A stretch of 64,000 bases of DNA, taken from assembly GCA_963815285.1 (NCBI GenBank), contig CAWFGB010000005.1:372001-436000 (forward strand). The letters are read 5' to 3'. The notes under the pieces were generated by a model. It had not been told where the DNA came from, searched no databases, and was given only the letters and a program-made list of their open reading frames with translations. The DNA comes from JACCSI01 sp963815285. GTDB taxonomy: Bacteria > Acidobacteriota > Vicinamibacteria > Vicinamibacterales > UBA2999. A program made the position numbers and the translations under genes. How positions within the stretch are numbered: the stretch's first letter is position 1; every line of letters starts with the position of its first letter. Shown here piece by piece: positions 20,317 to 32,235 of this stretch.

Positions 20317-21726
20317 ATGTCTGAATTTGTCATTCCCAACCTGGGCGATGGCGTCGCCGCCGGCGATGTCCTGCAAGTGCTGGTCAAGGTCGGCGACACC
20401 GTTGCCGTCGATCAACCAGTGCTTGAACTCGAAACCGACAAGGCGACAGTCGAAGTCCCAATTGATGTTGCCGGGACCGTGAAGGAGATCCGTGTCAAGC
20501 CGGGCGACAAGGTCAAACCGGGCGAGACGGTGATGACCATCGACAATGGCGCCGGCGAGCAAGCGCCGAAGAAGAGCGCGGAACAATCCGAGCAGGCGCC
20601 GCCCGGCAAGGAGAGCAAGCAGGAACCGCCGCAAAAGGCGGCGCCGAAGACCGCCGTTGCCGAGTCCGAGCAGCCTGAGGCGGAGAGTCCGCCCGAGGAG
20701 CAGGAGAAGAAGCGAGCTCCTGTCGTGGACATTCGTGAACGACAGGCACCGGCCGCAGTAGCCAGCGCCGCCGTCGCTTCGGGCGTCGCCCCGGTGCCGA
20801 GCACGGCATCGGCCCCGGCATCGCCGTCGGTCCGCCGCATCGCTCGCGAGATTGGCGTCGACATCAGTCAGGTGACTGGCACCGGCGCCGGCGGGCGCAT
20901 CAGCGAAGAGGACGTGAAGGCGTTCGCGAAACAGATCCTCAGCAGCATGGGGGGCGGAGCCCTTTCCGCCACGCCGGCCCGTGCCGGTATCTCCCTCCCG
21001 GCGCTGCCGGATTTCGCCAAGTGGGGTGAGATTGAGCGCAAGCCGATGAGCGGTGTCCGCCGCAAGACCTCGGAGCACCTGACCAACGCGTGGACGATGA
21101 TCCCGCACGTCACGCAGTTCGATAAAGCCGACATGACCGTGCTCGAACAGATCCGTCCGAGGTACGCTGGTGAAGTCGAGCGGCTCGGCGGCAAGCTGAC
21201 GGTGACGGCGGTGCTCACCAAGATCCTGGCTGCCGCGCTCAAGAAGTTTCCGCAGTTCAACTCGTCGATCGACGTCGCCACCAATTCCATCATTTACAAG
21301 AAGTATGTCCACGTCGGCATCGCCGTGGACACCGAGCATGGACTGCTGGTGCCGGTGGTGCGCAACGCCGATCAGAAGAACATCCTGGAAATCGCCGTCG
21401 AGATTCAGAAGCTCGCCGAGAAAGCCAAGGCACGCAAACTGTCGATCGACGAGATGTCCGGCGGTTCGATGTCGATCACCAATCTGGGCGGCATCGGCGG
21501 TACGGCGTTCACGCCGATCGTCAACTGGCCCGAAGTGGCCATTCTCGGCCTGTCCCGCGGCGCGGTCGAAGCGGTCTTCAAGGACGGTCAGCTGGTGCCC
21601 CGGCAGATGCTGCCGCTGTCGCTCAGCTATGACCACCGCGTGATTGATGGCGCCGACGCCATTCGGTTCCTACGCTGGGTGGTCGAAGCAATCGAGCAAC
21701 CCTTTACCGTAATGTTACGGGGCTAG
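20317..21726 (+). CDS. aceF: Dihydrolipoyl acetyltransferase E2 of pyruvate dehydrogenase
   Basis: 469 residues. A single lipoyl domain occupies about residues 2-75, with the lipoyl lysine in LETDKATVEV. A long Ala/Pro/Glu/Lys linker follows (about 80-165), then the E1/E3-binding domain (SVRRIAREIGVDISQVTGTG, about 167-205) and the catalytic domain from about 235, with the active-site block LSYDHRVIDGADA near the end. It transfers the acetyl group from lipoyl to CoA. It lies 69 nt downstream of aceE; the gap contains an imperfect repeat (GCCGATCGCCGATC) and one copy of an intergenic CTGAGAGC-type motif. Confidence 0.96.
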   Translation: MSEFVIPNLGDGVAAGDVLQVLVKVGDTVAVDQPVLELETDKATVEVPIDVAGTVKEIRVKPGDKVKPGETVMTIDNGAGEQAPKKSAEQSEQAPPGKESKQEPPQKAAPKTAVAESEQPEAESPPEEQEKKRAPVVDIRERQAPAAVASAAVASGVAPVPSTASAPASPSVRRIAREIGVDISQVTGTGAGGRISEEDVKAFAKQILSSMGGGALSATPARAGISLPALPDFAKWGEIERKPMSGVRRKTSEHLTNAWTMIPHVTQFDKADMTVLEQIRPRYAGEVERLGGKLTVTAVLTKILAAALKKFPQFNSSIDVATNSIIYKKYVHVGIAVDTEHGLLVPVVRNADQKNILEIAVEIQKLAEKAKARKLSIDEMSGGSMSITNLGGIGGTAFTPIVNWPEVAILGLSRGAVEAVFKDGQLVPRQMLPLSLSYDHRVIDGADAIRFLRWVVEAIEQPFTVMLRG

Positions 21727-21818
21727 CACGCCCGTCGCGTGCGCTCTCGGCGATCAGCTCTCGGCGCCGTCAGCCTGACGCCTGGAGCCGAGCGCTGAGA
21801 GCCGGAAGCGGAAAGCTG

Positions 21819-23222
21819 ATGACACGTGTTGCAGTAGTCGGAGCAGGTCCCGGCGGATATGCGGCGGCGTTCTACGCCGCGGATCTCGGCATGCAAGTCA
21901 CGCTGATCGATCCCGAGAAAAACCCGGGCGGTGTCTGCCTTTATCGCGGATGTATTCCGTCGAAGGCCCTGCTCCACGTGGCCAAAGTGCTCGACGAAGC
22001 CGGCCACGCCCGCGAGTGGGGCATCGAGTTCGGCCAGCCGAAGATCGACCTCGACCGCCTCCGCGGCTACAAGAACAAGGTCGTCGAGAAGCTGACCGGC
22101 GGCACCGGGCAGGTGGCCAAGCTGCGCAAGGTGAAGTACGTGCAGGGTTGGGCGAGTATCGTGACGCCCACCCGACTGCAGGTGCGCGCGACGGGCGGCG
22201 AAGAATTCGTGGACGTCGATTACATCATCCTCGCGACGGGTTCCGAACCGACGCGTATTCCGGCGCTCTCTATCAACAGCCCGCGCGTGCTCGACTCGAC
22301 TGGCGCGCTCGACCTGCCGGAGATTCCGGCCACGCTGCTCGTTGTCGGTGGCGGCTACATTGGACTCGAGCTCGGGTCGGTCTATGCAGCGCTCGGCACC
22401 AAGGTGTCGGTCGTAGAGATGACCGACGGGTTGCTGCCCGGCGCCGACCGCGATCTCGTGCGCATCCTCGCTCAGCGAGTCGAGAAGACGTTCGAGAAGG
22501 TGATGCTCTCGACCAAAGTGCTGTCGATGAAGGCGAAGGGCGACGCCATTGCGGTATCACTTGAAGGGCCTAACGGCGCCGCAGAGGCCAGTTACGATTA
22601 CGTGCTGGTGTCGATTGGGCGCCGCCCCACTGCCCGGATCCCTGGTCTCGAGAAAACGCGCGTCCAGGTGACCGACCAGGGTTTCATCCAGACCGATTTC
22701 CAGCGTCGCACCGAGGAGCCGACGATCTTCGCGATCGGCGACGTTGCCGGTGAACCGATGCTCGCCCACAAGGCGTCGCACGAAGGGCGCGCCGCGGTTG
22801 AAGCGATTGCCGGGCACAAGACCATCTTCGAGCCGCAGGCGATTCCTGCGGTGGTCTTCACCGATCCGGAGATTGCGTGGGCTGGACTGACCGAGACGCA
22901 GGCGCAAAAAGAAGGCCGCAAGGTCGATGTCGCCAAGTTCCCATGGGGCGCCTCAGGACGCGCGATCTCGATCGATCGCGTGGACGGGATGACCAAGCTG
23001 CTCATTGATCCGAAAACCGAGCGGGTGCTCGGCGTCGGCATTGTCGGCGCCGGTGCCGGGGAGATGATTTCCGAAGGCGTGCTCGCCATCGAGATGGGAG
23101 CGTCGGCGTCGGATATCAAGTTGACGATCCACCCACATCCGACCTTGTCAGAAACCGTGATGGAAGCAGCGGAGCAGTTCTTCGGGACGGCGACACACGT
23201 GTACAAGCCAAAGCGAAAGTAA
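21819..23222 (+). CDS. lpdA: Dihydrolipoyl dehydrogenase (E3)
   Basis: 467 residues. The FAD-binding start is VVGAGPGGYAAAFYAADLG, the redox disulfide is GVCLYRGCIPSKALLH (Cys-x4-Cys), the NAD site is VVGGGYIGLELGSVYAALG, and the C-terminal active-site His-Glu appears in THPHPTLSETVMEA-type form (IHPHPTLSETV). It reoxidises the dihydrolipoyl groups of E2 with NAD+. The 92-nt gap after aceF is filled by CTCTCGGCG/CTGAGAGC-type repeats but the operon probably continues through it. Confidence 0.97.
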   Translation: MTRVAVVGAGPGGYAAAFYAADLGMQVTLIDPEKNPGGVCLYRGCIPSKALLHVAKVLDEAGHAREWGIEFGQPKIDLDRLRGYKNKVVEKLTGGTGQVAKLRKVKYVQGWASIVTPTRLQVRATGGEEFVDVDYIILATGSEPTRIPALSINSPRVLDSTGALDLPEIPATLLVVGGGYIGLELGSVYAALGTKVSVVEMTDGLLPGADRDLVRILAQRVEKTFEKVMLSTKVLSMKAKGDAIAVSLEGPNGAAEASYDYVLVSIGRRPTARIPGLEKTRVQVTDQGFIQTDFQRRTEEPTIFAIGDVAGEPMLAHKASHEGRAAVEAIAGHKTIFEPQAIPAVVFTDPEIAWAGLTETQAQKEGRKVDVAKFPWGASGRAISIDRVDGMTKLLIDPKTERVLGVGIVGAGAGEMISEGVLAIEMGASASDIKLTIHPHPTLSETVMEAAEQFFGTATHVYKPKRK

Positions 23223-23249
23223 CCTTCTCGAATGCGTCGAAGTTCACAA

Positions 23250-23274
23250 GGGCGCCAACAGAACCACGGCGCCC
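23250..23274 (+). other. Inverted repeat directly before a ribosome-binding site
   Basis: GGGCGCC (23250-23256) and GGCGCCC (23268-23274) form a perfect 7-bp stem with an 11-nt loop. The stem ends exactly where AAGGAG (23275-23280) begins. It could be the 3' boundary of the lpd message or could mask the ribosome site of the next gene. There is no T-tract. Confidence 0.5.
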
Positions 23275-23286
23275 AAGGAGTGATTC

Positions 23287-23715
23287 ATGACGTTTCCTGC
23301 AACTCCGCCACCGCTTCCGCAGACGGCAGCACCGACCGCGTCGGAGCTCGTCACCTGGGCGCAGGTCGTTTACGCACTGCATGCCTTCAGCCTGGTCACC
23401 GGGATCATCGGGACCGCCACCGTGATTGGTGCCTTCCTGACGGGTTGGCCGTCGATTATCGCGGTCATCCTGAACTACATCAAACAAGGGGCGGCGCGTG
23501 GGACCTGGATCGAGTCGCATTTCCGCTGGCAGATCCGCACATTCTGGTACGGGCTGTTGTGGGTCTCCTTGTGCGTGCTGTTCATCGTCTTTACGTTCGG
23601 CATCGGGATTCTCATCGCATGGATCCCGCTTGGGATCGTCACGATCTGGTTCATCTATCGGATCACGCGCGGCTGGCTGGCGCTCAGGGACGGGCAGCCG
23701 ATGTATCGGTCGTAG
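23287..23715 (+). CDS. DUF4870-like small membrane protein
   Basis: 142 residues, strong ribosome site AAGGAG 6 nt before the ATG. A short Pro/Ala-rich N-terminus precedes three hydrophobic segments: FSLVTGIIGTATVIGAFL, a linker with the conserved SHFRWQIRTFWYG block, WVSLCVLFIVFTFGIGIL and IPLGIVTIWFIYRITRG. The pattern fits the DUF4870/COG3671 family of predicted inner-membrane proteins. Function is not known. It follows the dihydrolipoyl dehydrogenase gene by 64 nt; a link to the dehydrogenase complex is not implied. Confidence 0.8.
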   Translation: MTFPATPPPLPQTAAPTASELVTWAQVVYALHAFSLVTGIIGTATVIGAFLTGWPSIIAVILNYIKQGAARGTWIESHFRWQIRTFWYGLLWVSLCVLFIVFTFGIGILIAWIPLGIVTIWFIYRITRGWLALRDGQPMYRS

Positions 23716-23836
23716 GCCGCTCGGCTTCGGTGGACCACGCAGCACCTGGCCCCACGGGTCGGATTTGGACGGCGGAAGACCTCGACAGCGTCCTCCGCGG
23801 TGACAGCCGGTGACGCGGGCGGCCGCCGACCTAGGG

Positions 23837-23842
23837 TACGAT
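23837..23842 (+). promoter_or_regulatory. -10 box 6 nt upstream of the HemN-like gene start (leaderless type)
   Basis: TACGAT, then CGTCCG, then GTG at 23849. This arrangement was used to prefer 23849 over the upstream GTG at 23810. Confidence 0.4.
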
Positions 23843-23848
23843 CGTCCG

Positions 23849-25162
23849 GTGTCCCCGAGCGTAACAGACGACCGAACAGAGGTCGGCAGCTACTTCATCG
23901 CGAATTACCCGCCATTTTCGGTGTGGAGCCAAGCGGCCCTCGAAACCGATGTACGGCCGGCGCTCGCCGCGCCGCCTGCTGCTGTGCCGCTCGGGCTATA
24001 TCTGCACATCCCGTTCTGCCGCAAGCGCTGCCACTTCTGCTATTTCCGCGTCTACACCGACAAGAACGCCAAGGAAGTGCAGGCGTATCTGGATACGCTC
24101 GCACACGAATGCGAGTTGTATGCTCAGCAACCGGCCATCGCCGGGCGGGCGCTCAACTTCGTCTACTTTGGCGGCGGCACACCGTCGTTCCTGTCAACCA
24201 AGCAATTGCAGAGCCTGGTGTCCCGGATCGACCAGGTCATCCCGTGGCGCGAAGCGGAGGAGATCACCTTCGAGTGCGAGCCCGGCACGTTGACCGAGCC
24301 CAAGTTGACAGCGCTTCGAGAACTTGGCGTCACCCGCTTGAGTCTCGGCATCGAAAATTTCTCGGATCGCCTGCTGGAAATCAACGGACGTGCGCATCGG
24401 TCACCCGAGATTGGCCGCGCGTACGCGTTTGCGCGTTCGCTGCAGTTCCCTCAGGTGAACGTCGACCTGATCGCCGGCATGCTCGGCGAAACTGAGGACA
24501 ACTGGCGCGACTGCGTGCAGAAGACCATTGAACTCGAGCCCGACAGCGTGACCATCTACCAGATGGAGTTGCCGTTCAACACCACCATCAGCAAGTCGTT
24601 GCGGACCGGCGAGCAACTCGACGGCGACGTCGCGAACTGGTCCACGAAAAGGCGATGGGTGGGCGAGGCGTTTGAGGCGTTTGAAAGGGCCGGCTATACC
24701 GTTGCCTCCGGGTATGCGGTCGTCAAGAACCCGGCGACGAAGTTCGTCTATCGCGATCGGCTCTGGCAAGGGGCCGACATGATGGGACTGGGGGTCGCGT
24801 CCTTCGGGCACATCAACGGCGTTCACCTCCAGAACATCGACTCGTTCGGGCCGTACTGCGACGAGCTCGCTCAGGGGCGGCTGCCTCTCGCGCGCGGTCT
24901 CAAACCAACGCCCGATGAACGCCTCATCCGCGAGTTCGTCCTGCAGATGAAGCTCGGCGGGCTACGCAACGCGTATTTTGAGGAGAAGTACGGCGTGGAC
25001 GTGCTCGAACGCTTCCGGGAGCCGCTCACCAGGTTGGCTGACGAGGGGATGCTGTCAGTAACGGCGGATCGCATAATCCTGACGAGGACGGGGCTGCTGC
25101 AGGTGGACACGCTGCTGCCTCGCTTCTTCCTGCCCCAGCATCAACAGCTGCGATACACGTAG
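23849..25162 (+). CDS. HemN/HemW-like radical SAM protein
   Basis: 437 residues. GTG 23849 is chosen because homologous-looking sequence begins right there (TEVGSYFIANYPPFSVW) and a -10 box sits 6 nt before it; GTG 23810 would add 13 codons. The radical SAM cluster is HIPFCRKRCHFCYF (Cys-x3-Cys-x2-Cys), with an added Phe typical of the HemN/HemW family, followed by FGGGTPSFLS and LSLGIENFSDRLLEINGR. It ends with the HemN C-terminal winged-helix-like part. Whether it is coproporphyrinogen dehydrogenase, a heme chaperone or another enzyme cannot be told; the gene is not in a heme operon. Its stop overlaps the next start (TAGTG). Confidence 0.88.
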   Translation: MSPSVTDDRTEVGSYFIANYPPFSVWSQAALETDVRPALAAPPAAVPLGLYLHIPFCRKRCHFCYFRVYTDKNAKEVQAYLDTLAHECELYAQQPAIAGRALNFVYFGGGTPSFLSTKQLQSLVSRIDQVIPWREAEEITFECEPGTLTEPKLTALRELGVTRLSLGIENFSDRLLEINGRAHRSPEIGRAYAFARSLQFPQVNVDLIAGMLGETEDNWRDCVQKTIELEPDSVTIYQMELPFNTTISKSLRTGEQLDGDVANWSTKRRWVGEAFEAFERAGYTVASGYAVVKNPATKFVYRDRLWQGADMMGLGVASFGHINGVHLQNIDSFGPYCDELAQGRLPLARGLKPTPDERLIREFVLQMKLGGLRNAYFEEKYGVDVLERFREPLTRLADEGMLSVTADRIILTRTGLLQVDTLLPRFFLPQHQQLRYT

Positions 25163-25680
25163 TGGCGACGATCGGCGAGTTCGTCTATCACCGGCGAGTG
25201 CAGTACAAAGAAACCGACGCCTCGGGTATCGTCCACTTCAGCAGCTTCTTCGTTTATGCCGAGGAAGCCGAACACGCCATGTGGCGGGCCGCGGCCCTGA
25301 GCGTCGAGCCCGACCATACCGAGCTTGGCTGGCCGCGCGTGGCGGCCTCGTTCGACTTCTTCAGACCCCTGCGTTTCGAGGACCAAATCGACGTTCGCAT
25401 CAGGCTGGTCGAGCGGACTGCGAAGACGTTCCGCTATCAGTCCGTCATCATGCTTGCCGGTGAGGTCGCCGCCATCGGCTCGTCCACCAGCATCTGCGTC
25501 CGAAAAGTGCCTGGAGAGCCGCTCAGGGCTGTAGACATTCCCAAAGACATCGCCGATCGCTTTGACGTGTTGCCTGCGATCGATCACCAGCGTGGCGCCG
25601 CCTCAGCCGCCACTCACCGTGACCCGCATGCCATCGGTCAGGGTGTCGGGCGGGTGCAGGACGAGGGTCTGCCCGACTGA
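25162..25680 (+). CDS. Acyl-CoA thioesterase, 4HBT/YbgC hotdog family
   Basis: 172 residues, GTG start overlapping the previous stop by one base. The 4-hydroxybenzoyl-CoA thioesterase pattern is clear: YKETDASGIVHFSSFFVYAEEAEHAMWR, reduced to YKETDASGIVHFSSFF with the catalytic Asp and nearby His, then FDFFRPLRFEDQIDV. The hotdog domain ends near residue 140. The last ~27 residues read through into the 3' end of the convergent HlyD-type gene (78 nt overlap) and look non-conserved, as if the original stop was lost. Confidence 0.88.
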   Translation: MATIGEFVYHRRVQYKETDASGIVHFSSFFVYAEEAEHAMWRAAALSVEPDHTELGWPRVAASFDFFRPLRFEDQIDVRIRLVERTAKTFRYQSVIMLAGEVAAIGSSTSICVRKVPGEPLRAVDIPKDIADRFDVLPAIDHQRGAASAATHRDPHAIGQGVGRVQDEGLPD

Positions 25681-26787
25681 GATCCCGCTCAAGATCTGTC
25701 CGACATTCTGGTTACGCTGGCCGAGTTGCACGGGCTGCAGGCGGGCGATGCCATCTTCCACCACAAAGACTGCCCAGCCGTCGTGCTGGCGGAACAAGCA
25801 TCCGGCCGGGACCGTGAGCGCGTTTGCTTCCTGCCAAGTGATGATGCGTACTTCGACCCGATAGCCGTCGCCTAGCGCACGGCCCGCGGACGCATCCGCG
25901 AAATCGATGATGACATTTACCCGTTGTTCTTCGACGCCGAGCGCCGAGACCTTCATGAAGCCCGACGGCTCGACGCGCCTGACGCGTCCGCTCAATGTGT
26001 GTCCGCCGCCCCACTGTTCGATCAGCACATCCGCGCCGGGCACGACGCGCACCGCATCGGTGGACAGCAGATCGGCCACGATTTCGATTTGGCGCGCATC
26101 GCCGATCTCGAGCAGTGGTTCGCCCGGCGTCACGACCGCGCTGCTCTCGCGGAAGCGCTTGAGTACCACACCGTCAATCGGCGAGCGGATCTCGATTGCC
26201 GCGCCGCTGCGCTGGGGCGTCTGCAGTCGCGCGCGGGCCTGCTGCAGTTGATATTCCGCGCCCTGAACGGCAAAGCCGGCGGCGCGTGCGGCCTCCTCCG
26301 CAGTCTGCACCTCGGTTTGCGCGGCCTCGAGGGTATCCCGCGGAATGGCCCCGCCTTCAAAAAGGGCGCGCTGGCGCACTTCGCTCGATCGCACCCGCTC
26401 GAGGGCCGCCGTCCCACGTTCTCGCTCGGCCTGCGCCTGACCGACCGCCGCGCGTGCGGCCTCGACGGCCGCGTTGAGCTCCGCGCGGGTTCGCGGATCG
26501 AGCAGAGATGACGATACCGGCGCCATCCGTGCCACCACGGTCTTCTCGCGCGTCACCGGATCTCCGGGTTCGAGCTCGATGCGATCGACGCGACCGGCAA
26601 CCGGTGCCGAAATGACAAAGCGTTGACGCACGCGCGTTTCGCCGTCCTCGTCAATCGAGACCTGCATCGGTCCCATCGTCGCGGTCGCAACATCGACCGT
26701 AACGGCCTCCGGCCACATGGCGAGGGTGACGATGGCCGCGACGATGAGGACCCCGATGAGGAGCCGGATCCGCTTCAGCACGCGCAT
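25603..26787 (-). CDS. HlyD/RND-type periplasmic adaptor of an ABC exporter
   Basis: 394 residues. An N-terminal signal anchor (IRLLIGVLIVAAIVTLAMW) is followed by a biotinyl-lipoyl-like half (FVISAPVAGRVDRIELEPGD), a long coiled-coil hairpin (about residues 95-185) and the second lipoyl half (EIRSPIDGVVLKRFRESSAVV), then a beta-barrel region. This is the membrane-fusion-protein architecture. It lies 16 nt downstream of an FtsX-like permease and completes a MacAB-type transporter; no outer-membrane factor is encoded nearby. Confidence 0.92.
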   Translation of the reverse strand: MRVLKRIRLLIGVLIVAAIVTLAMWPEAVTVDVATATMGPMQVSIDEDGETRVRQRFVISAPVAGRVDRIELEPGDPVTREKTVVARMAPVSSSLLDPRTRAELNAAVEAARAAVGQAQAERERGTAALERVRSSEVRQRALFEGGAIPRDTLEAAQTEVQTAEEAARAAGFAVQGAEYQLQQARARLQTPQRSGAAIEIRSPIDGVVLKRFRESSAVVTPGEPLLEIGDARQIEIVADLLSTDAVRVVPGADVLIEQWGGGHTLSGRVRRVEPSGFMKVSALGVEEQRVNVIIDFADASAGRALGDGYRVEVRIITWQEANALTVPAGCLFRQHDGWAVFVVEDGIARLQPVQLGQRNQNVGQILSGISVGQTLVLHPPDTLTDGMRVTVSGG

Positions 26788-26803
26788 GCAGGTCTCTCGA
26801 TCT

Positions 26804-29181
26804 TCACTCGCGAATCTTGAGCACGGCGACCAGATCCAGCCGGTCCAGCCGGCGCCGGACCATCAACCCGGACACCGCGGCCGCGGCGATGATGCCGAGA
26901 CACGACAGCGCCACCGCCTGATGCGAGATATAGAGCGGAAAGCGATATACCTCGCTCTCGATCGAGCCCACAATCGTCGCCGCCAGCAGGTACCCAAACA
27001 ACACGCCCACGGGCAGCGCCGCCAGCGTCAGCAAGGCGAGCTCCCCCAGTAGGATCATCGAGATCTCTGCCCGAGTAAATCCCAGCACGCGCAAGCTGGC
27101 CAGCTCGCGGCTCCGCTCGGACAGTGACACGCGTGCCGCGTTGTAGACCACGCCGAACGCAATCACCCCGGCAAACAGCAGGTTGATGCTGATGGTGAGG
27201 TTCATGTTGGCGGCCATGACGTCGCGAAACGTCCGCAGCACGGCACGCTTGAATGCGACTCCCGCGATGGCGGGTATGCGTTTGAGATCGGCCGAGAGCT
27301 GATCGGCGTGCGCTGTGTCGGCGAGCAGCAATGCGCCAGTGGCCACGGGGCCTTCACGCATCAGGTTGTGCAGGGCTTCACGATTCATGTACGCGGATAG
27401 CCCCATGATGTCATCGACCGCGCCGTTCACGCGAACCTCGAGCGATGGCCGATGCCCTTCGAGCACGTCGAGCGTGATCGTGTCACCGACTTCGATGCCG
27501 AGCACCTGCGCCAACATCGCCGAGAGTACGATGCCGGCGGGGGGCATCCGGATTGGCCGCCCGTAGCGATCGACGATGCGGCGGAGTCGTTGATCGTCGG
27601 CCACTCCGCTGACCGCGAGATAGCGTTCGCGATAGCCCGCACGAATGCGCACCGGCACAAAGCGCTGCGGCTCGACGGCGATCACACCGGGCAGTCGCGC
27701 CAATTCGTAATACGCCCCCTGGCTGCGCGGCTCGACGAAATTGACGGTGACGTCCTGACGTTCAGCATCCCAGAACTGCGTCATGATCAGCCGCTCGATC
27801 GCATCGGTGAAGACGAAGCCGACCATCAGGATGGACACGGCAAACCCGATGCCGAAGATCGAGGCGGCGGCACGCATGGGATGACGCATCAGGTTGCGCA
27901 GAACCATGCGCCCGTCGTGGCCCAGATAACGGAGGACCAAGGGCGTCTCGAGCGCGGTCCGCCGATACAGCGCCGGCGCTTCGGGACGCATGGCTTCAGC
28001 CGGCGGCACGGCGACTGCGCGCCGCACTGCGCCGAAGGCTCCCGCCCCCGAGGCCAGCAGCGTCAGCGCCGTCGCACTCACGATGACCGAGAACGGCACA
28101 CGAAACAGCAGCTCCGGAAAGCGGAAGTACTGGTTGTAGAGATTGATGATGAAGCTGCCGAGCAGGGCGCCGCCGACGACTCCGATGGCAACACCTGTCA
28201 ACCCGATGGCCACGGCCCACTTCAGATAATGCCACCCGAGGGCGGCGTTGCCGTAACCAAGCGCCTTGAGCGCCGCAATTTGCGGGCGCTGCAGCGCGAG
28301 CGCTCGCGTCAAGGCCACGTTGAGAATGAACGCGGCGACGAGCAGGAAGATGAGCGGCAGCATGAAGCCGAAGTTCTGGAGTTGCGCGAGCTCGTTTTCG
28401 ACGGTCCAGTGCGAGAGCTGCAGCGCACGCGGTATCGCCCCAAGGCCGCCGTACGGCTCGAGTACGGCGTCGATGCGGGCAATCACTTCCTGTGCTGAAG
28501 CGCCGGCCGAGAGATCGACGGCGAGGTCATTGAAGCCGCCCTCCATGTCGAACGCGGCCGCCAGGGCCTTCTCATTCATCCAGAAAATCCCGAACCGCCG
28601 ATCATCAGGGATCAGCTCGCCCGGTCGAATGCTGTAGATGTACTCGGGCGAGAGCGCGACACCGACAATGGTGAGATGGCGCAGCCGGCCGTTGACCACC
28701 GCCGGCACACGGTCACCTGGCTCCAGGCCGTGGGCGATGACGAACGCCTCGCTGGCCAGCACTTCATCGGGACGGTCCGCCTCGATCCATCGTCCCTGCC
28801 GAACGAAGACGTCGTTGACTTGAGGGCGGCGGTCGGCCGGGACCGAAACGAGCCTGCCGCTGGCGGGTTCGGAGATCTGCGGCAGGTCGAGCGTGACGTC
28901 CGCCACTACACGCGCTTCGATCGCCGACACGCCGGGCAGCGCCGCCACGTCCGCCGCCACGCCGAGCGGCGCGCGCGTCAGCGACGCGAAGACATCGGCA
29001 AACCGCTGCTGTTCGTAGTACTCCGTTTGCGTCTGGCGTAGTGATGCGAAGTTGGACAGGTACATGACGTACATCGCCACGCCCGATGCCACCACCAGCG
29101 CGATAGCCAACGCCTGTGCCTTCATCTGCCACAAGTCGCGCAGCAGCTTGCGATTGAGTGCCGAGAGTTGCCCCATCGGGT

Positions 29182-29188
<7 letters not shown>
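26804..29188 (-). CDS. FtsX-type ABC transporter permease, two FtsX domains
   Basis: 794 residues. The first helix (LAIALVVASGVAMYVMYLSNF) is followed by a large MacB-type periplasmic domain (about 50-270), a three-helix FtsX core (FGFMLPLIFLLVAAFILNVAL), a second helix pair at about 430 (IFGIGFAVSILMVGFVF), a second periplasmic domain and a final FtsX core (INLLFAGVIAFGVVYNAARVS). This duplicated layout is that of lipoprotein- or substrate-releasing permeases. Its start overlaps the ATPase gene by 7 nt. The cargo is unknown. Confidence 0.93.
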
Positions 29189-29886
<698 letters not shown>

Positions 29887-29903
29887 ACGCGATCGTCAGT
29901 GGA

Positions 29904-31231
<1,328 letters not shown>

Positions 31232-31235
<4 letters not shown>

Positions 31236-32134
31236 CGTGAGTGCGCCAGGTCGTACGCATCCGCCTGTTCGTGGGCGTGATACGAGCTGCGTACCAGCGG
31301 ACCGGCCTCGACGTGCACGAAGCCGAGCGCCAGGGCGGCGGCCTTGAGCGCGCGGAACTCGTCCGGATGGTAGTAACGCGTCATCGGCGTGTGAGCAGGT
31401 GAGGGGCGCAGGTACTGACCGACCGTCAGGATCGAAACGCCGACGCCGCGCAGGTCGCGGAAGACCTGGACCAGTTCGTCGTGCTCCTCCCCGAGGCCGA
31501 CCATGAGACCGGTTTTGGTCGGAATGTCGGGCGCGTAAGTGCGGGCACGATCCAGCAGTTCGAGGGTGCGCGAGTACTTACCACCCGAGCGTGCCATGCG
31601 GTAGAGACGCGGCACGGTTTCGGTGTTGTGATTGAGGACATCGGGCCGCGCATCGAGCACGGTGTGCAGGGGTGCTCGGTCGCCCTTGAAGTCCGGGATG
31701 AGGACTTCGACGCGGGTCTCCGGCATCAGCCCGCGAATGTGCCGAATCGTTTCTGCGAAGATACTGGCGCCGCCATCAGCCTGATCGTCGCGATCCACGG
31801 ATGTGACCACGGCGTACTTGAGACCCATCGCCAGGACGGCTTCGGCGACGCGACGCGGTTCGTCAAGGTCGAGCTCGGTGGGCTTGCCGTGGGCCACGGC
31901 GCAGTACGAACACGCGCGCGTGCAGATGTCGCCGAGGATCATGAAGGTCGCCGTGCCGTGGTGCCAGCACTCGCCGATGTTCGGACAATGTGCGTCCTCG
32001 CAGACGGTGTTCAGTTTCAAGCCGCGCATGATGCTGCGCAGCCGCAGGTAATTGTCCGAGCCGGGCGCGCGCACCTTCAACCACTCGGGCTTGGGCTCTC
32101 GCGGACGGACGAAGTTCAACGGCGCTTCAACCAC
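31232..32134 (-). CDS. lipA: Lipoyl synthase
   Basis: 300 residues from GTG 32134. A longer reading from GTG 32188 is possible, but TAAACT ends 7 nt before 32134, and the same TAnnnT-GGGG arrangement starts the divergent neighbour. Both iron-sulfur clusters are present: the auxiliary Cys set (NTVCEDAHCPNIGECW) and the radical SAM set (CTRACSYCAV, C-x3-C-x2-C). The C-terminal Arg-Ser-Ser-Tyr (VRSSYHA) is the conserved serine ligand region. It inserts two sulfurs into octanoyl groups to make lipoyl cofactors, such as that of the AceF protein here. It heads a five-gene run with a halogenase-like enzyme and an ABC exporter, which is unusual. Confidence 0.95.
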
Positions 32135-32141
32135 GATCCCC

Positions 32142-32147
32142 AGTTTA
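32142..32147 (-). promoter_or_regulatory. -10 box 7 nt upstream of the lipA start (leaderless type)
   Basis: On the minus strand TAAACT is followed by GGGGATC and GTG at 32134. It lies back to back with the UPF0173 promoter. Confidence 0.45.
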
Positions 32148-32223
32148 CCTGAGGATCTCCACGCGGGTTCGTTACGAGGGTGCTTCACGCACCTCCATCA
32201 AGAACCTCCGGGACGAGGCTGAC

Positions 32224-32229
32224 TATACT
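32224..32229 (+). promoter_or_regulatory. -10 box 6 nt upstream of the UPF0173 gene start (leaderless type)
   Basis: TATACT, then GGGGCT, then ATG at 32236. Close match to the -10 consensus; the -35 position is weak. Confidence 0.5.
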
Positions 32230-32235
32230 GGGGCT

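Noticed and set aside
31481..32152. Plus-strand frame opposite lipA
   Set aside because: Antisense of the fully motif-supported lipoyl synthase.
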